64,000 bases of DNA from Novosphingobium sp. ERN07. Lineage in GTDB: Bacteria; Pseudomonadota; Alphaproteobacteria; Sphingomonadales; Sphingomonadaceae. Positions 19,874 through 29,464 of this stretch are shown one piece after another. How positions within the stretch are numbered: position 1 is the stretch's first letter; each line of letters starts with the position of its first letter. Location of the stretch: positions 175,034 through 239,033 of the forward strand of contig NZ_JABAID010000005.1 in the NCBI RefSeq assembly GCF_012641335.1. Direction: 5' to 3'. A model generated the notes under the pieces. It was given only the letters and a program-made list of their open reading frames with translations, had not been told where the DNA came from and ran no database searches. A program made the position numbers and the translations under genes.

Positions 19874-21058
19874 ATGACCACTGTAAACCCCGGAATGGAC
19901 CCGGAAATCTTCGACCAGTTCATCGAACAGTTGCGCCGCTATGTGCGTGAGAGGCTGATCCCGGCGGAGGAAGAGGTGATCGCTCAGGATCGCATCCCTG
20001 ACGATATCCTTGGCGAGATGCGCGATATGGGCCTGTTTGGCATCACTATCCCCGAAGAGTTCGGCGGGGCAGGCATGAATGTCAGCCAGTATATCGAGAC
20101 GGTGAAGCAGATGAGCTATGCCTCACCCGCCTATCGATCCACCATTTCGATCAACATCGGCATGACCGGAAGCGCGATCAAGAATTTCGGCACGGCAGAG
20201 CAGAAAGCGGAATGGCTGCCGCGCATCGCTAGTGGCGAGATCGCCTGCTTCGGCCTGACCGAGCCGGGTTCGGGATCGGACAGCGCGGCGATGCAGACAA
20301 CCGCTGTGCGCGATGGCAACGGCTATCGCCTCAACGGGACCAAGCGCTACATCACCAACAGCCCTTCGGCAAAGATCGGGCTGATCATGGCGCGCACATC
20401 CAAAGAAGCGCTGCCCAAGAACGCGCACGTTTCGGCTTTTATCGTGGATATGACCGCGCCGGGAATCACGGTGGGCAAGCCTGACAAGAAGATGGGGCAG
20501 TCGGGCGCACACATTGCCGACGTGATCATGGAAGACGTTCACGTTCCCGGTTCGGCGCTGGTTGGCGGCGAGGAAGGCCGGGGCTTTCAGATCGCGATGC
20601 AGAGCCTTGATAACGGGCGACTTTCAGTGGCGGGCATGGGCGTGGGCATGGGGCGGCGCGCACTCGACACTGCCATCCGCTATGCCACCGAACGCAAGGC
20701 CTTTGGCGAGGCGATTGCGAACTTCCAGCTTATCCAGGCGATGCTGGCCGATAGCGAGGCCGAGCTTTACGCCGCCGAGTGCATGATTGCCGATGCCTGC
20801 GCCCGCGCGGATCGGGGCGAGAATATCCAGCGCAAGGCGGCGGCGGCCAAGCTGTTTTCGTCCGAAGCGTGCGGGCGCGTGGTCGACCGCTGCGTGCAGG
20901 TGTTTGGCGGGGCGGGCTATCTGGCCGAATATCCGGCGGAGCGCTTCTTCCGCGATGCCCGCATCTTGCGCATCTACGAAGGCACCAGCCAGATCATGCA
21001 GTTGCAGATCGCGAAGCACCTGCTGCGCGAATTCGCCAGCGAAGGGACGGTCTGGTAG
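19874..21058 (+). CDS. Acyl-CoA dehydrogenase (EGT-type catalytic glutamate)
   Basis: FAD-dependent alpha,beta-dehydrogenation of an acyl-CoA thioester. The 394-residue product carries the family signatures CFGLTEPGSGSDSAAMQTTA (FAD/substrate loop), YITNSPSAKIGLIMART, and ERKAFGEAIANFQLIQAMLAD. The C-terminal RILRIYEGTSQIMQLQIAKHLL contains the catalytic base glutamate in YEGT, as in short- and medium-chain enzymes. It is 12 bp downstream of the SDR gene. The exact acyl chain is unknown, though the neighbouring CoA-transferase and thiolase suggest a dedicated pathway. Confidence 0.93.
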   Translation: MTTVNPGMDPEIFDQFIEQLRRYVRERLIPAEEEVIAQDRIPDDILGEMRDMGLFGITIPEEFGGAGMNVSQYIETVKQMSYASPAYRSTISINIGMTGSAIKNFGTAEQKAEWLPRIASGEIACFGLTEPGSGSDSAAMQTTAVRDGNGYRLNGTKRYITNSPSAKIGLIMARTSKEALPKNAHVSAFIVDMTAPGITVGKPDKKMGQSGAHIADVIMEDVHVPGSALVGGEEGRGFQIAMQSLDNGRLSVAGMGVGMGRRALDTAIRYATERKAFGEAIANFQLIQAMLADSEAELYAAECMIADACARADRGENIQRKAAAAKLFSSEACGRVVDRCVQVFGGAGYLAEYPAERFFRDARILRIYEGTSQIMQLQIAKHLLREFASEGTVW

Positions 21059-21062
21059 CTCC

Positions 21063-22295
21063 ATGTACCAGTTGCTGACCGGCCTTTCGATTGTCGAGGT
21101 CTCATCCTTCGTCGCATCACCCACGGCGGGCCTCTATTGCGCGCAGATGGGCGCGGAGGTGATCCGCATCGACGACAGGCGCGGCGGGCTGGACTATCGC
21201 CGCTACATGATGACGCGCGAAGGGCGTTCGCTTTCGTGGGAGAACCTGAACCGTGCGAAGAAGAGCGTGGCGCTGGATCTCCAGACGGCGAAAGGGCGCG
21301 AACTGGCGGTCTTGCTGGCGCAGCAGACCGGACAGGTGATCACCAACCTGCCGGTGGAAAGCTTCATGGCGCATGAGCGGATCGCGGCAGGACGGCCCGA
21401 TCTGGTTTCGGTGCGGATCATGGGCTGGCACGATGGGCGGCAGGCGATGGACTTCACCGTAAACGCCGCGTCGGGTTATCCGCTGATGACCGGGCCGGAG
21501 GAGTGGGATCGGGAATCCGCACATCCGGTAAACCAGATCCTGCCTGCGTGGGACTTCATCACCGGTGCCTATTGCGCGTTCGCGCTCATGGCCGGGCTGC
21601 GCCATCGCGATGCAACCGGCCAGGGGAGCGAACTGCGCGTGCCATTGGGCGATGTGGCCATCGGCACGGCGTTCAACGCGGGGGCGGCGGCGGAAATGCT
21701 CTATCGCGGGGATGATCGCGAACGGATTGGCAATGCGATATGGGGCGCGTTCGGGCGCGATTTCCGCAGCCGCGATGGCAAGCGCATCATGGTGGCCGCG
21801 CTGACGCCCAAGCAGTGGAAGGCCACGGTGGAGGCCTTTGGGCTGGGCGATGCGGTGGCGGCTTTGGAAGCAGAGCTCGGCGTCAGTTTCCTTGCCAGTG
21901 ATCACCACCGCTTCGTCCACCGCCACCGGTTGTTCGATCTGTTTCAGCGGGCGGCGGAGGGGTTTGACTATGCCGACCTTGCGGCGCGGTTGACGCGGGC
22001 CGGGGCAACGTTCGAACATTATCGCACCATGCACGAGATGGCGCGCGATCCCGATCTGGTGACCGGCAACCCGCTGTTCGGCCCCTCGCCCGCCAATCCC
22101 AGCGGGTTCGAATATCCCGCCCCGCGCAGCTTTGCGCATATCCCGGATCGTAAGGCGGGCGATCCGCTGCCTGCACCCTACCTTGGGCAGCATAGCGAAG
22201 AGGTGCTGACCGAGCGGCTGGGGATGTCATCAGGCCAGATTGCCACGCTGATCGATCAGGGCGTGGTGGGCACCAGTGACCGGAATCCGGCTTGA
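21063..22295 (+). CDS. CaiB/BaiF family CoA-transferase
   Basis: Family III CoA-transferase or acyl-CoA racemase of 410 residues. It begins YQLLTGLSIVEVSSFVASPTAGLYCAQMGAEVIRID, the classic start, followed by NLNRAKKSVALDLQTAKGRE. The aspartate in the block LPAWDFITGAYCAFALMAGLRHR, positioned before GQGSELRVPLGDV, is the likely nucleophile. It could transfer CoA onto the pathway substrate or invert an alpha-methyl group. The ATG at 21063 is 4 bp after the acyl-CoA dehydrogenase stop, so it belongs to the same operon. Confidence 0.9.
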   Translation: MYQLLTGLSIVEVSSFVASPTAGLYCAQMGAEVIRIDDRRGGLDYRRYMMTREGRSLSWENLNRAKKSVALDLQTAKGRELAVLLAQQTGQVITNLPVESFMAHERIAAGRPDLVSVRIMGWHDGRQAMDFTVNAASGYPLMTGPEEWDRESAHPVNQILPAWDFITGAYCAFALMAGLRHRDATGQGSELRVPLGDVAIGTAFNAGAAAEMLYRGDDRERIGNAIWGAFGRDFRSRDGKRIMVAALTPKQWKATVEAFGLGDAVAALEAELGVSFLASDHHRFVHRHRLFDLFQRAAEGFDYADLAARLTRAGATFEHYRTMHEMARDPDLVTGNPLFGPSPANPSGFEYPAPRSFAHIPDRKAGDPLPAPYLGQHSEEVLTERLGMSSGQIATLIDQGVVGTSDRNPA

Positions 22296-22307
22296 TCCGA
22301 TCCCCAA

Positions 22308-22388
22308 CCCCGCTCAGCCTGAGCTTGTCGAAGGCCGCCAACCTGGTTTGCCACCTCAGGGGGCTTCGACAGGCTCAGCCTGAGCGGG
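22308..22388. repeat. Long inverted repeat inside the catabolic operon
   Basis: Arms CCCGCTCAGCCTGAGC... (22308-22333) and ...CAGCCTGAGCGGG (22364-22388) are near-perfect inverted copies of about 25 bp, each with a short internal CTCAG/CTGAG dyad. I recognise TTCGACAGGCTCAGCCTGA as a sequence dispersed in many proteobacterial genomes. It lies between the CoA-transferase and thiolase genes and may stabilise or attenuate the mRNA. Confidence 0.85.
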
Positions 22389-22410
22389 TTCAGTAGAAAA
22401 GGGAAATGAC

Positions 22411-23640
22411 ATGACCCTACGCGCTCAAGGACTCAGAAGAGCCGCCATCGTGGCCCCCATCCGCACTGCCGTGGGCAAGTTTGGCGGAGCGCTGTCCTCG
22501 CTCACCGCAGGCGAACTGGGCGCGGTGATCCTGAAAGCGCTGATGGAGCGGACGAAGATCGATCCGACGCGGGTGGACGATGTGGTCTTCGCCCAAGGCT
22601 ATGGCAATGGCGAGGCGCCGTGCATTGCGCACTGGTCATGGTTGCTGGCCGGGCTGCCGGAACAGGTGCCAGGGTATCAACTGGATCGGCGCTGCGGATC
22701 GGGGCTTCAGGCCATCGTCAATGCCGCGATGATGGTGCAGACCGGAGTGTCTGATGTGGTGGTGGCAGGCGGCGTGGAGTCCATGTCCAACGTCGAGCAC
22801 TACACCACCGACGTGCGCAAGGGCGTGCGGGCGGGCGGCCTGATGCTGCATGACCGGCTTTCGCGCGGGCGAGTAATGAGCCAGCCGGTGGAGCGATACG
22901 GCGTGATCAGCGGGATGATCGAAACAGCGGAGAATCTGGCTAAAGACTTCGGCATCAGCCGCGAGGCTTGCGATGCCTATGCGGCGCGCAGCCACCAGCG
23001 GGCAGCAGCAGCTTGGGCTGGCGGGCTGTTCGACGATGAACTGGTGGCCGTGCCGGTGCCGCAGCGAAAGGGCGATCCGATGGTCTTCGCGCACGACGAA
23101 GGCTATCGCGCGGACGCCACGCCGGAGACGCTGGGCAAGTTGAAGGCGCTGGAAGGTGGTGTGGTGACGGCAGGGAACGCCAGCCAGCAGAACGATGCGG
23201 GCGCGGCCTGTCTGGTCGTGGCGGAGGACAAGCTGGACGAACTGGGGCTGGAGCCGATTGCATGGTTCCATTCGTGGGCAGCGGCGGGCTGCGATCCTAG
23301 CCGCATGGGCTATGGCCCGGTGCCCGCCACGGAGCGACTTTTTGCGCGCAACGGTCTTTCATGGAAGGATATCGACCTGATCGAGTTGAACGAGGCTTTT
23401 GCCCCGCAAGTGCTGGCCTGCCTGAAGGGCTGGGGCTGGGCTGACGATGATAGCCGCCACGACATGCTCAATGTGAACGGATCGGGCATTTCGCTCGGCC
23501 ATCCGATTGGCGCCACCGGTGGGCGCATTCTGGCCAATCTGACGCGCGAATTGCAGCGGCGCGGCGGGCGCTATGGGCTGGAAACAATGTGCATCGGCGG
23601 CGGACAAGGCATCGCGGCGGTATTCGAGGCGGCGCGATGA
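22411..23640 (+). CDS. Thiolase (acetyl-CoA acyltransferase)
   Basis: Cleaves 3-ketoacyl-CoA with CoA to release acetyl-CoA or propionyl-CoA. The 409-residue product has the nucleophile in LDRRCGSGLQAIVNAA (cysteine at about residue 95), the GGVESMSN block, the histidine in NVNGSGISLGHPIGATGG, and the second cysteine in ETMCIGGGQGIAAVFE. AAGGGAA precedes the ATG. It is followed by a second acyl-CoA dehydrogenase whose start overlaps its stop. Confidence 0.95.
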   Translation: MTLRAQGLRRAAIVAPIRTAVGKFGGALSSLTAGELGAVILKALMERTKIDPTRVDDVVFAQGYGNGEAPCIAHWSWLLAGLPEQVPGYQLDRRCGSGLQAIVNAAMMVQTGVSDVVVAGGVESMSNVEHYTTDVRKGVRAGGLMLHDRLSRGRVMSQPVERYGVISGMIETAENLAKDFGISREACDAYAARSHQRAAAAWAGGLFDDELVAVPVPQRKGDPMVFAHDEGYRADATPETLGKLKALEGGVVTAGNASQQNDAGAACLVVAEDKLDELGLEPIAWFHSWAAAGCDPSRMGYGPVPATERLFARNGLSWKDIDLIELNEAFAPQVLACLKGWGWADDDSRHDMLNVNGSGISLGHPIGATGGRILANLTRELQRRGGRYGLETMCIGGGQGIAAVFEAAR

Positions 23641-24806
23641 TCCTGTCCCCCTATGACAGCGAAGATCACGGCGAGATCCGTGAGGGCGTGCGCAAGCTGT
23701 GCGCGCAGTTTCCGGGCGAATACTGGCGCAAGCTGGATGCTGCCCGCGAATATCCAACCGAATTCGTCAACGCGCTGACCGAGGCCGGATACCTTTCGGT
23801 GCTGATCCCGGAAGAATATGGCGGGTCGGGCCTTGGCATTGGCGCGGCGGCGGCGATCCTTGAGACGGTGCAGGCCGAAGGCGGCAACGGCGGGGCCTGC
23901 CACGCACAGATGTATACGATGGGCACGATCCTGCGGCATGGCTCGGAGGAGCAGAAGCGCGCCTATCTGCCCAAGATTGCCAGCGGGGAACTGCGGCTAC
24001 AGGCCTTTGGCGTGACCGAACCGACCAGCGGGACGGACACCACGTCCTTGCGCACCTTTGCCCGGCGCGAGGGCGACGAGTACGTGGTCAACGGCCAGAA
24101 GATCTGGACCAGTCGTGCCGAACATTCCGACCTGATGCTGCTGCTGGCGCGGACCACCCCGCGCGAGGAGGTGGCCAAGAAGACCGACGGGCTTTCGGTT
24201 TTCATCGTCGACATGCGAGAGGTGGTGGGCAAATCGCTGACCATCAGGCCGATCCGCACGATGATGAACCATGCGACGACCGAAGTGTTCTTCGACAATA
24301 TGCGCATCCCGGCAGGCAACCTGCTAGGCGAGGAAGGCAAGGGTTTCCGCTATATCCTGTCTGGCATGAATGCCGAGCGTGTGCTGATTGCGGCGGAATG
24401 CGTGGGCGATGCCAAGTGGTTCACCCAGCGGTCGGTCGAATATGCCAAGGAACGTCAGGTGTTTGGCCGCATCATCGGGGCCAATCAGGGCATCGCCTTC
24501 CCTATCGCCAAGGCCTACGCGCAGATGCGCGCGGCAGAACTGATGGTGCGCGAAGCGGCGCGAATGTATGAAGCCGGACTGCCGATGGGGGCAGAGGCGA
24601 ACATGGCCAAGATGCTGGCCGCCGATGCATCTTGGGAAGCGGGCAATGCCTGCGTGCAGACACATGGCGGGTTCGGCTTTGCCGAGGAATACGATGTTGA
24701 ACGCAAGCTGCGCGAGACCCGGCTCTATCAGGTGGCGCCGATCAGCACGAACCTGATCCTGTCGTATCTGGCGGAGCATGTGCTGGGCTTGCCGAGGAGC
24801 TATTGA
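23637..24806 (+). CDS. Acyl-CoA dehydrogenase (helix-G catalytic glutamate type)
   Basis: A 389-residue flavoprotein with FGVTEPTSGTDTTSLRTFA, VVNGQKIWTSRAEHSDLMLLLART, and the C-terminal QTHGGFGFAEEYDVERKLRETRLYQVAPISTNLILSYLAEHVLGLPRSY. The usual EGT glutamate is absent (VAPIS instead). The likely base is the glutamate in GMNAERVLIAAE, the position used by isovaleryl-CoA and long-chain enzymes. The ATG at 23637 overlaps the thiolase stop; the longer in-frame version from 23589 lies inside the thiolase. Confidence 0.92.
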   Translation: MILSPYDSEDHGEIREGVRKLCAQFPGEYWRKLDAAREYPTEFVNALTEAGYLSVLIPEEYGGSGLGIGAAAAILETVQAEGGNGGACHAQMYTMGTILRHGSEEQKRAYLPKIASGELRLQAFGVTEPTSGTDTTSLRTFARREGDEYVVNGQKIWTSRAEHSDLMLLLARTTPREEVAKKTDGLSVFIVDMREVVGKSLTIRPIRTMMNHATTEVFFDNMRIPAGNLLGEEGKGFRYILSGMNAERVLIAAECVGDAKWFTQRSVEYAKERQVFGRIIGANQGIAFPIAKAYAQMRAAELMVREAARMYEAGLPMGAEANMAKMLAADASWEAGNACVQTHGGFGFAEEYDVERKLRETRLYQVAPISTNLILSYLAEHVLGLPRSY

Positions 24807-24831
24807 GGCGGGTTTGAGGCTTTATGTTGGG

Positions 24832-24902
24832 CTGGATTCCCGCCTTCGCGGGAATGACGAATTGAATGAACCATCGTCATTCCCGCGAAGGCGGGAATCC
24901 AG
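24832..24902. repeat. 29-bp perfect inverted repeat between convergent genes
   Basis: CTGGATTCCCGCCTTCGCGG... (24832-24860) and its exact inverse (24874-24902) are separated by 13 bases. This is a widespread dispersed proteobacterial intergenic repeat (TCATTCCCGCGAAGGCGGGA). Its position between converging operons suggests it also acts as a bidirectional terminator. Confidence 0.9.
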
Positions 24903-24914
24903 ATTGCATCATCA

Positions 24915-26324
24915 CTATCGTTCAGACTTCCCTGTCGTTTCCTGAAGCCCACCACCCAGCGCGCGGTAGAGTTCGACCATGTTGCTGGCGCGCGTCAACC
25001 GTGCCGAGATCAGCGATTGCTGCGCGTTATAGAGCGTGCGCTGCGCGTCGAGCGGTTCAAGGTAGGTCGCCACGCCCGCGTCATACCGCAATTTGCTGAG
25101 GCGATAGGCCGTGGCCGCATTGATGGCGAGGCTGGTTTGCGCGCGCAGGCTTTCGTCAATGGTGCCACGCCGCGCGAGGGCATCGGCAACTTCGCGGAAC
25201 GCCGTTTGGATCGCGCCTTCGTATGTTGCCAACGCGGCATCGCGTGAGGCTTTGGCAGCGGCGAGGTTGTTGGCGGTGGCACCGCCATCGAAAATCCGCT
25301 GACGCACAGCAGCGTTGGCTGTCTTCTGGAAATCGCCGTTTTCAAATATGCCCGTCAGGCCTGCCGAAGCAAAGCCGAACAGGCCGGTAAGCGATAGCGC
25401 AGGGAAGAAGGCTGCGCGGGCCGCACCGATATTCGCATAAGTGGCGCGCAGCGAATGTTCGGCAGAAAGTACATCAGGACGGCGCAGAAGGACTTCGGAC
25501 GAAAGGCCGACCGGCAGCGCAGCCAGCACCTGATCGCCTTCACCCAGCGTGGTGGGCAAAAGGTTGTCGGCCAAGGGGCCACCGGTAATCAGTTCCAGCG
25601 CGTTGCGTGCCTGCGCAAGGTTGGTTTGCAGATCGGCGGCAGCGGCCTCTGCCGTATTGAGCTGCGAGGTGGCGGTCGCAACATCGAGCTTGGTGCCGAT
25701 GCCGTTCGCTTCACGCCGCACATTGACGCTGAGCGTATCCTTGCGAGTGGCGACAGTTTCTTGCGCAATGCGCAGCGCATCTGCGGTGGCGGCATAGCTG
25801 AGCCATGCGCTGGCCGTTTCGGCCACAAGTGCGATCTGCGTGGACTTTCGCCCTTCATCGGTCGCCAGCCATGTTTCGAAAGCGGCACTGCTGAGATTGC
25901 GTAAGCGGCCCCACAGATCGATCTCGTAGGCGCTGGAACCGGCCTGAACGAGGAAATTGTCAGTCACCTGCCCTTGCGTGCCCTGCACGGCAGAAAGCGT
26001 GGCGGTGCCGTTTACGATGGGAAACAACGCCGCGCGGTTTACGCGGTAAAGCGCGCGCGCGCGTTCGACATTGGCCAGCGAGGTGCGCAGATTGCGATTG
26101 TCGGCCAAAGCCTTGGCAATGACCTGCCGGAGCCGCGCATCGGTGAAGAAATCGCGCCAGCCCAAAGCATCGACGGTGGTGTCTCCTGCGGTCAGCGCCG
26201 GATAAGCCGCGCCTTGCGGCAGGTTTGGCGCGACGGGCGCTTCTGGCTGCACGTACTTGGGTGCAAAGTTGCACGCTGTCAGCGCGAAAGCGGGTAGCGC
26301 GGCGAGGAGCAGGCGTAGCTTCAT
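24915..26324 (-). CDS. RND efflux outer-membrane lipoprotein (NodT/OprM family)
   Basis: TolC-like outer-membrane channel of 469 residues. A lipoprotein signal with lipobox LTAC ends at about residue 18. Two homologous outer-membrane-factor halves follow: one around VDALGWRDFFTDARLRQVIAKALADNRNLR, the other around LRATYANIGAARAAFFPALSLTGLFGFAS. The conserved end LRYDAGVATYLEPLDAQRTLYNAQQSLISARL is present. Its ATG overlaps the stop of the pump gene (ATGA), giving a single adaptor-pump-channel operon transcribed on the minus strand. Confidence 0.94.
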   Translation of the reverse strand: MKLRLLLAALPAFALTACNFAPKYVQPEAPVAPNLPQGAAYPALTAGDTTVDALGWRDFFTDARLRQVIAKALADNRNLRTSLANVERARALYRVNRAALFPIVNGTATLSAVQGTQGQVTDNFLVQAGSSAYEIDLWGRLRNLSSAAFETWLATDEGRKSTQIALVAETASAWLSYAATADALRIAQETVATRKDTLSVNVRREANGIGTKLDVATATSQLNTAEAAAADLQTNLAQARNALELITGGPLADNLLPTTLGEGDQVLAALPVGLSSEVLLRRPDVLSAEHSLRATYANIGAARAAFFPALSLTGLFGFASAGLTGIFENGDFQKTANAAVRQRIFDGGATANNLAAAKASRDAALATYEGAIQTAFREVADALARRGTIDESLRAQTSLAINAATAYRLSKLRYDAGVATYLEPLDAQRTLYNAQQSLISARLTRASNMVELYRALGGGLQETTGKSER

Positions 26325-29300
26325 GCCGGTTCTCCCTCTGCCGGCGCGGCAGGCTGCGGGGCACTCTTGCGGCCAAGCGCCCCCTTCACCAGCACGAAGA
26401 ACACCGGCACAAGGAAAATCGCCAGCACCGTGGCGGAAAGCATCCCACCCATGACCCCGGTGCCGATGGCGCGGCGGCCATTGGCTCCTGCCCCGCTGGC
26501 CAGCACCAGTGGCACAACGCCCGCGATGAAGGCCACGCTGGTCATGATGATCGGGCGCAAGCGCAGGCGCGCGCCTTCCAGCGCGGCGGCCATCGGCGTT
26601 GCGCCCTTCTGCATGGCGAATTCGGCAAATTCCACGATCAGGATCGCATTCTTGGCGGACAGACCAATGGTGGTCAGGAGCGCAACCTGAAAATAGATGT
26701 CGTTGTCATACCCGCGCAGCGTGACCGCCAGTACCGCGCCAATGATGCCGAGCGGGATCACCAGCAACACCGCGACCGGCACAGACCAGCTTTCATAGAG
26801 CGCGGCAAGGCAGAGGAAGATGAAGAAGATCGAGGCAGCATAGAGCAGTCCCGACTGGCTGGAAGCGGCACGTTCCTGATAGGACAGGCCGCTCCACGCA
26901 ACGGTAAAGCCTCCGTCGAGCGTACCGGCGTTTTCTTCCATGATCTTCATCGCATCGCCCGAACTGACACCAGGCGCGCCGCTGCCGTTGAGTTGCTGCG
27001 CGGCGATGCCGTTGAAGCGATCAAGCCTGACCGGGCCTTGTGTCCACTGCGAGGTGGCAAAAGACGAGAACGGGGCCATTTCGCCATTGGTGCCGCGCAC
27101 GAACCACTGGCCGATGTCGGCAGGTTCGGCGCGGTAGGCGGCATCGCCCTGCACGTAGACGCGCTTCACGCGCCCACGATCAACGAAATCGTTCACATAA
27201 AGGCCGCCCCAGGCAATCGACAGCGTGGAGTTGGCAGAGGCAGGCGTGATCTGGAAGGCGGTCAGCGCTTCATCGTCGATATGGACTTTGAGCTGCGGCG
27301 TATCTTCAAGACCGCTCAGGCGCACCTGCCCCAGACGTGCATTGTCTCCCGCCATCTGAACCAGTTGGCGACGGGCGGCGGTCAGGGCCTCGCGCCCGGC
27401 ACCCGTGGCATCCTGCAACCACATTTCAAACCCGGCAGACTGGCCAAGGCCACGGATCGGCGGGGGATTGAGAATGAATATCTGCGCTTCACGCGATTTG
27501 CGGAAATAGGCATTGAGACGTTCAGCAATGGCAGAGGCGGACTGGTCCGCGCCCTTGCGTTCGGACCAGTCCTTCAGAAGGATGAAGCCCTGACCGCTGT
27601 TCTGGGCAGACCCGGAAGGCCCGCGCCCCATGTTGACGAAGACGGCGTTGATATTGTCCTTCTCGGCTTCCTGAATGTAGCGCGAAATCTCGAATGCGAC
27701 GGCGCGCGTCTGCTCTGACGTGGAGCCAACGGGAAGCTGGTAGTTGATCGAGATATTGCCCTGATCTTCATCGGGCAGGAAGCTGGTGGGCAGGCGCATG
27801 TAAAGCAGCACCATCGCCACGGTGATGCCCACGAAGGCCAGCATCCACGGCAGCGGGCGCGAAACGGTGCGGGCCAGCCGGTTCTTGTAGCGGTCCTCAA
27901 GCCGTTCGTAGCTGCTGTTGAACTTCGTGAAGAAGCGGCCCTTGGGCTTTTCGCGTTCGACCGGGGCCAGCAGCGTCGCGCAGAGCGCGGGCGTGAAGAT
28001 CAGCGCGACGAAGGCGGAAAGCGCCATCGCGGACACGATGGTCACCGAGAACTGCCGGTAGATCGCGCCGGTCGATCCGCCGAAAAACGCCATCGGCACG
28101 AACACCGCCGTAAGGACCAGCGTGATGCCGATCAGCGCCGAGGTGATTTCACCCATCGATTTGACGGTGGCTTCGAGCGGGCCAAGATGCTCTTCGTGCA
28201 TCACGCGCTCGACGTTTTCGACAACGACGATAGCATCGTCCACCAGAAGGCCGATGGCAAGGACGAGGCCGAACATCGTGAGCGTATTGATCGTGTAGCC
28301 GAACAGCGAAAGCACGCCGAACGTGCCCAGCAGCACCACCGGCACCGCAATGGCCGGAATCAGCGTGGCGCGCCAGTTCTGCAGGAACAGGAACATCACG
28401 ATCACGACCAGAATGATCGCCTCAATCAGCGACTTGACCACTTCCTCAATCGAAATCTTGACGAAGATGCTGCTGTCGCGCGGGTAGGCGCTGTGATAGC
28501 CGGGCGGCAGATCACGCGCGAGTTCGGCCACCTTTTCCTTGACCAGTTCCGCCGTCAGCGTGGCATTGGCACCCGAAGCGAGATTGATCGAAAGACCGGT
28601 GGCCGGCATCCCGTTGAAGCGGCTGAGCGAACCGTAGTTCTCCTCCCCCATCTCGACCCGTGCAACGTCCTTGAGCTTTACCACCGAGCCATCGACATTG
28701 GTCTTGACCACAACGTTTTCGAATTGCTGCGGCGTTTCAAGGCGCGACCGCGCGGTGATCGTGGCGTTGAGGCGCTGGCCTTCGGGTGCGGGATTGCCGC
28801 CGATTTCGCCGGCGGCAACCTGCGTATTCTGCGCCTGCAAAGCAGATGTAACGTCCGAGGGCATAAGCTGCACGGCAGCAAGGCGCACCGGATCGAGCCA
28901 CACGCGCATCGCGAAGGAGCCGCCGAAGACGTTGGCGCTGCCGACGCCTTCGACGCGCGAAAGCGGGTCCTGGAAGTGGGTGGTGAGATAATCCGAAATA
29001 TCGGAATTGGTGGCACGGCCCGTCTCGTCATAGATCGAGACGACCATCAGCATGTCCGACTGCGCCTTGTTGACGTTGACGCCCTGCTGCTGAACGACTG
29101 CGGGCAAGCGGCTGATCGCGCGCGAGATCGCGTTCTGCACCTGCACTTGCGCGGTATCGGGATCGGTGCCCTTGTCGAAGGTGACGGTGATGCTGGACGA
29201 ATTGTTCGACGAGGTGGAGTTGAAATAGAGCATCCCGTCCAGCCCCTTGAGCTGCTGCTCAAGGATCTGGGTGACGGAGTTTTCGACCGTGGATGCGTCA

Positions 29301-29458
29301 GCGCCGCCGTAGTTGGCGTTTATCGAGACGGTCGGCGGGGCAATATCGGGATACTGTTCCACCCCCATGGTGCTGACCGAAAACAGGCCCGCTGCCATGA
29401 TCACGATGGCCAGCACCCAGGCAAAAATCGGGCGGTAAGCGAAGAACCGGGAGACCAT
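26321..29458 (-). CDS. RND multidrug efflux pump, AcrB/MexB (HAE1) family
   Basis: Proton-driven inner-membrane pump of 1045 residues, the normal HAE1 length. It begins MVSRFFAYRPIFAWVLAIVIM and shows GVEQYPDIAPPTVSI, the porter-domain duplication and the TM4 proton-relay aspartates in GLLVDDAIVVVENVERVM. Also present are GSTGAIYRQFSVTIVSAMALS and, in the second half, LLTTIGLSAKNAILIVEFAEFAMQKG. The sequence suggests a hydrophobe/amphiphile exporter rather than a metal pump. No local repressor gene (tetR or marR) is adjacent, which is unusual for this operon type. Confidence 0.96.
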   Translation of the reverse strand: MVSRFFAYRPIFAWVLAIVIMAAGLFSVSTMGVEQYPDIAPPTVSINANYGGADASTVENSVTQILEQQLKGLDGMLYFNSTSSNNSSSITVTFDKGTDPDTAQVQVQNAISRAISRLPAVVQQQGVNVNKAQSDMLMVVSIYDETGRATNSDISDYLTTHFQDPLSRVEGVGSANVFGGSFAMRVWLDPVRLAAVQLMPSDVTSALQAQNTQVAAGEIGGNPAPEGQRLNATITARSRLETPQQFENVVVKTNVDGSVVKLKDVARVEMGEENYGSLSRFNGMPATGLSINLASGANATLTAELVKEKVAELARDLPPGYHSAYPRDSSIFVKISIEEVVKSLIEAIILVVIVMFLFLQNWRATLIPAIAVPVVLLGTFGVLSLFGYTINTLTMFGLVLAIGLLVDDAIVVVENVERVMHEEHLGPLEATVKSMGEITSALIGITLVLTAVFVPMAFFGGSTGAIYRQFSVTIVSAMALSAFVALIFTPALCATLLAPVEREKPKGRFFTKFNSSYERLEDRYKNRLARTVSRPLPWMLAFVGITVAMVLLYMRLPTSFLPDEDQGNISINYQLPVGSTSEQTRAVAFEISRYIQEAEKDNINAVFVNMGRGPSGSAQNSGQGFILLKDWSERKGADQSASAIAERLNAYFRKSREAQIFILNPPPIRGLGQSAGFEMWLQDATGAGREALTAARRQLVQMAGDNARLGQVRLSGLEDTPQLKVHIDDEALTAFQITPASANSTLSIAWGGLYVNDFVDRGRVKRVYVQGDAAYRAEPADIGQWFVRGTNGEMAPFSSFATSQWTQGPVRLDRFNGIAAQQLNGSGAPGVSSGDAMKIMEENAGTLDGGFTVAWSGLSYQERAASSQSGLLYAASIFFIFLCLAALYESWSVPVAVLLVIPLGIIGAVLAVTLRGYDNDIYFQVALLTTIGLSAKNAILIVEFAEFAMQKGATPMAAALEGARLRLRPIIMTSVAFIAGVVPLVLASGAGANGRRAIGTGVMGGMLSATVLAIFLVPVFFVLVKGALGRKSAPQPAAPAEGEPA

Positions 29459-29464
29459 CTGCCG

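Noticed and set aside
24832..24902. Insertion-sequence terminal inverted repeats
   Set aside because: The arms are only 13 bp apart with no transposase. The sequence is a dispersed intergenic hairpin. No transposase gene was found anywhere in the window.
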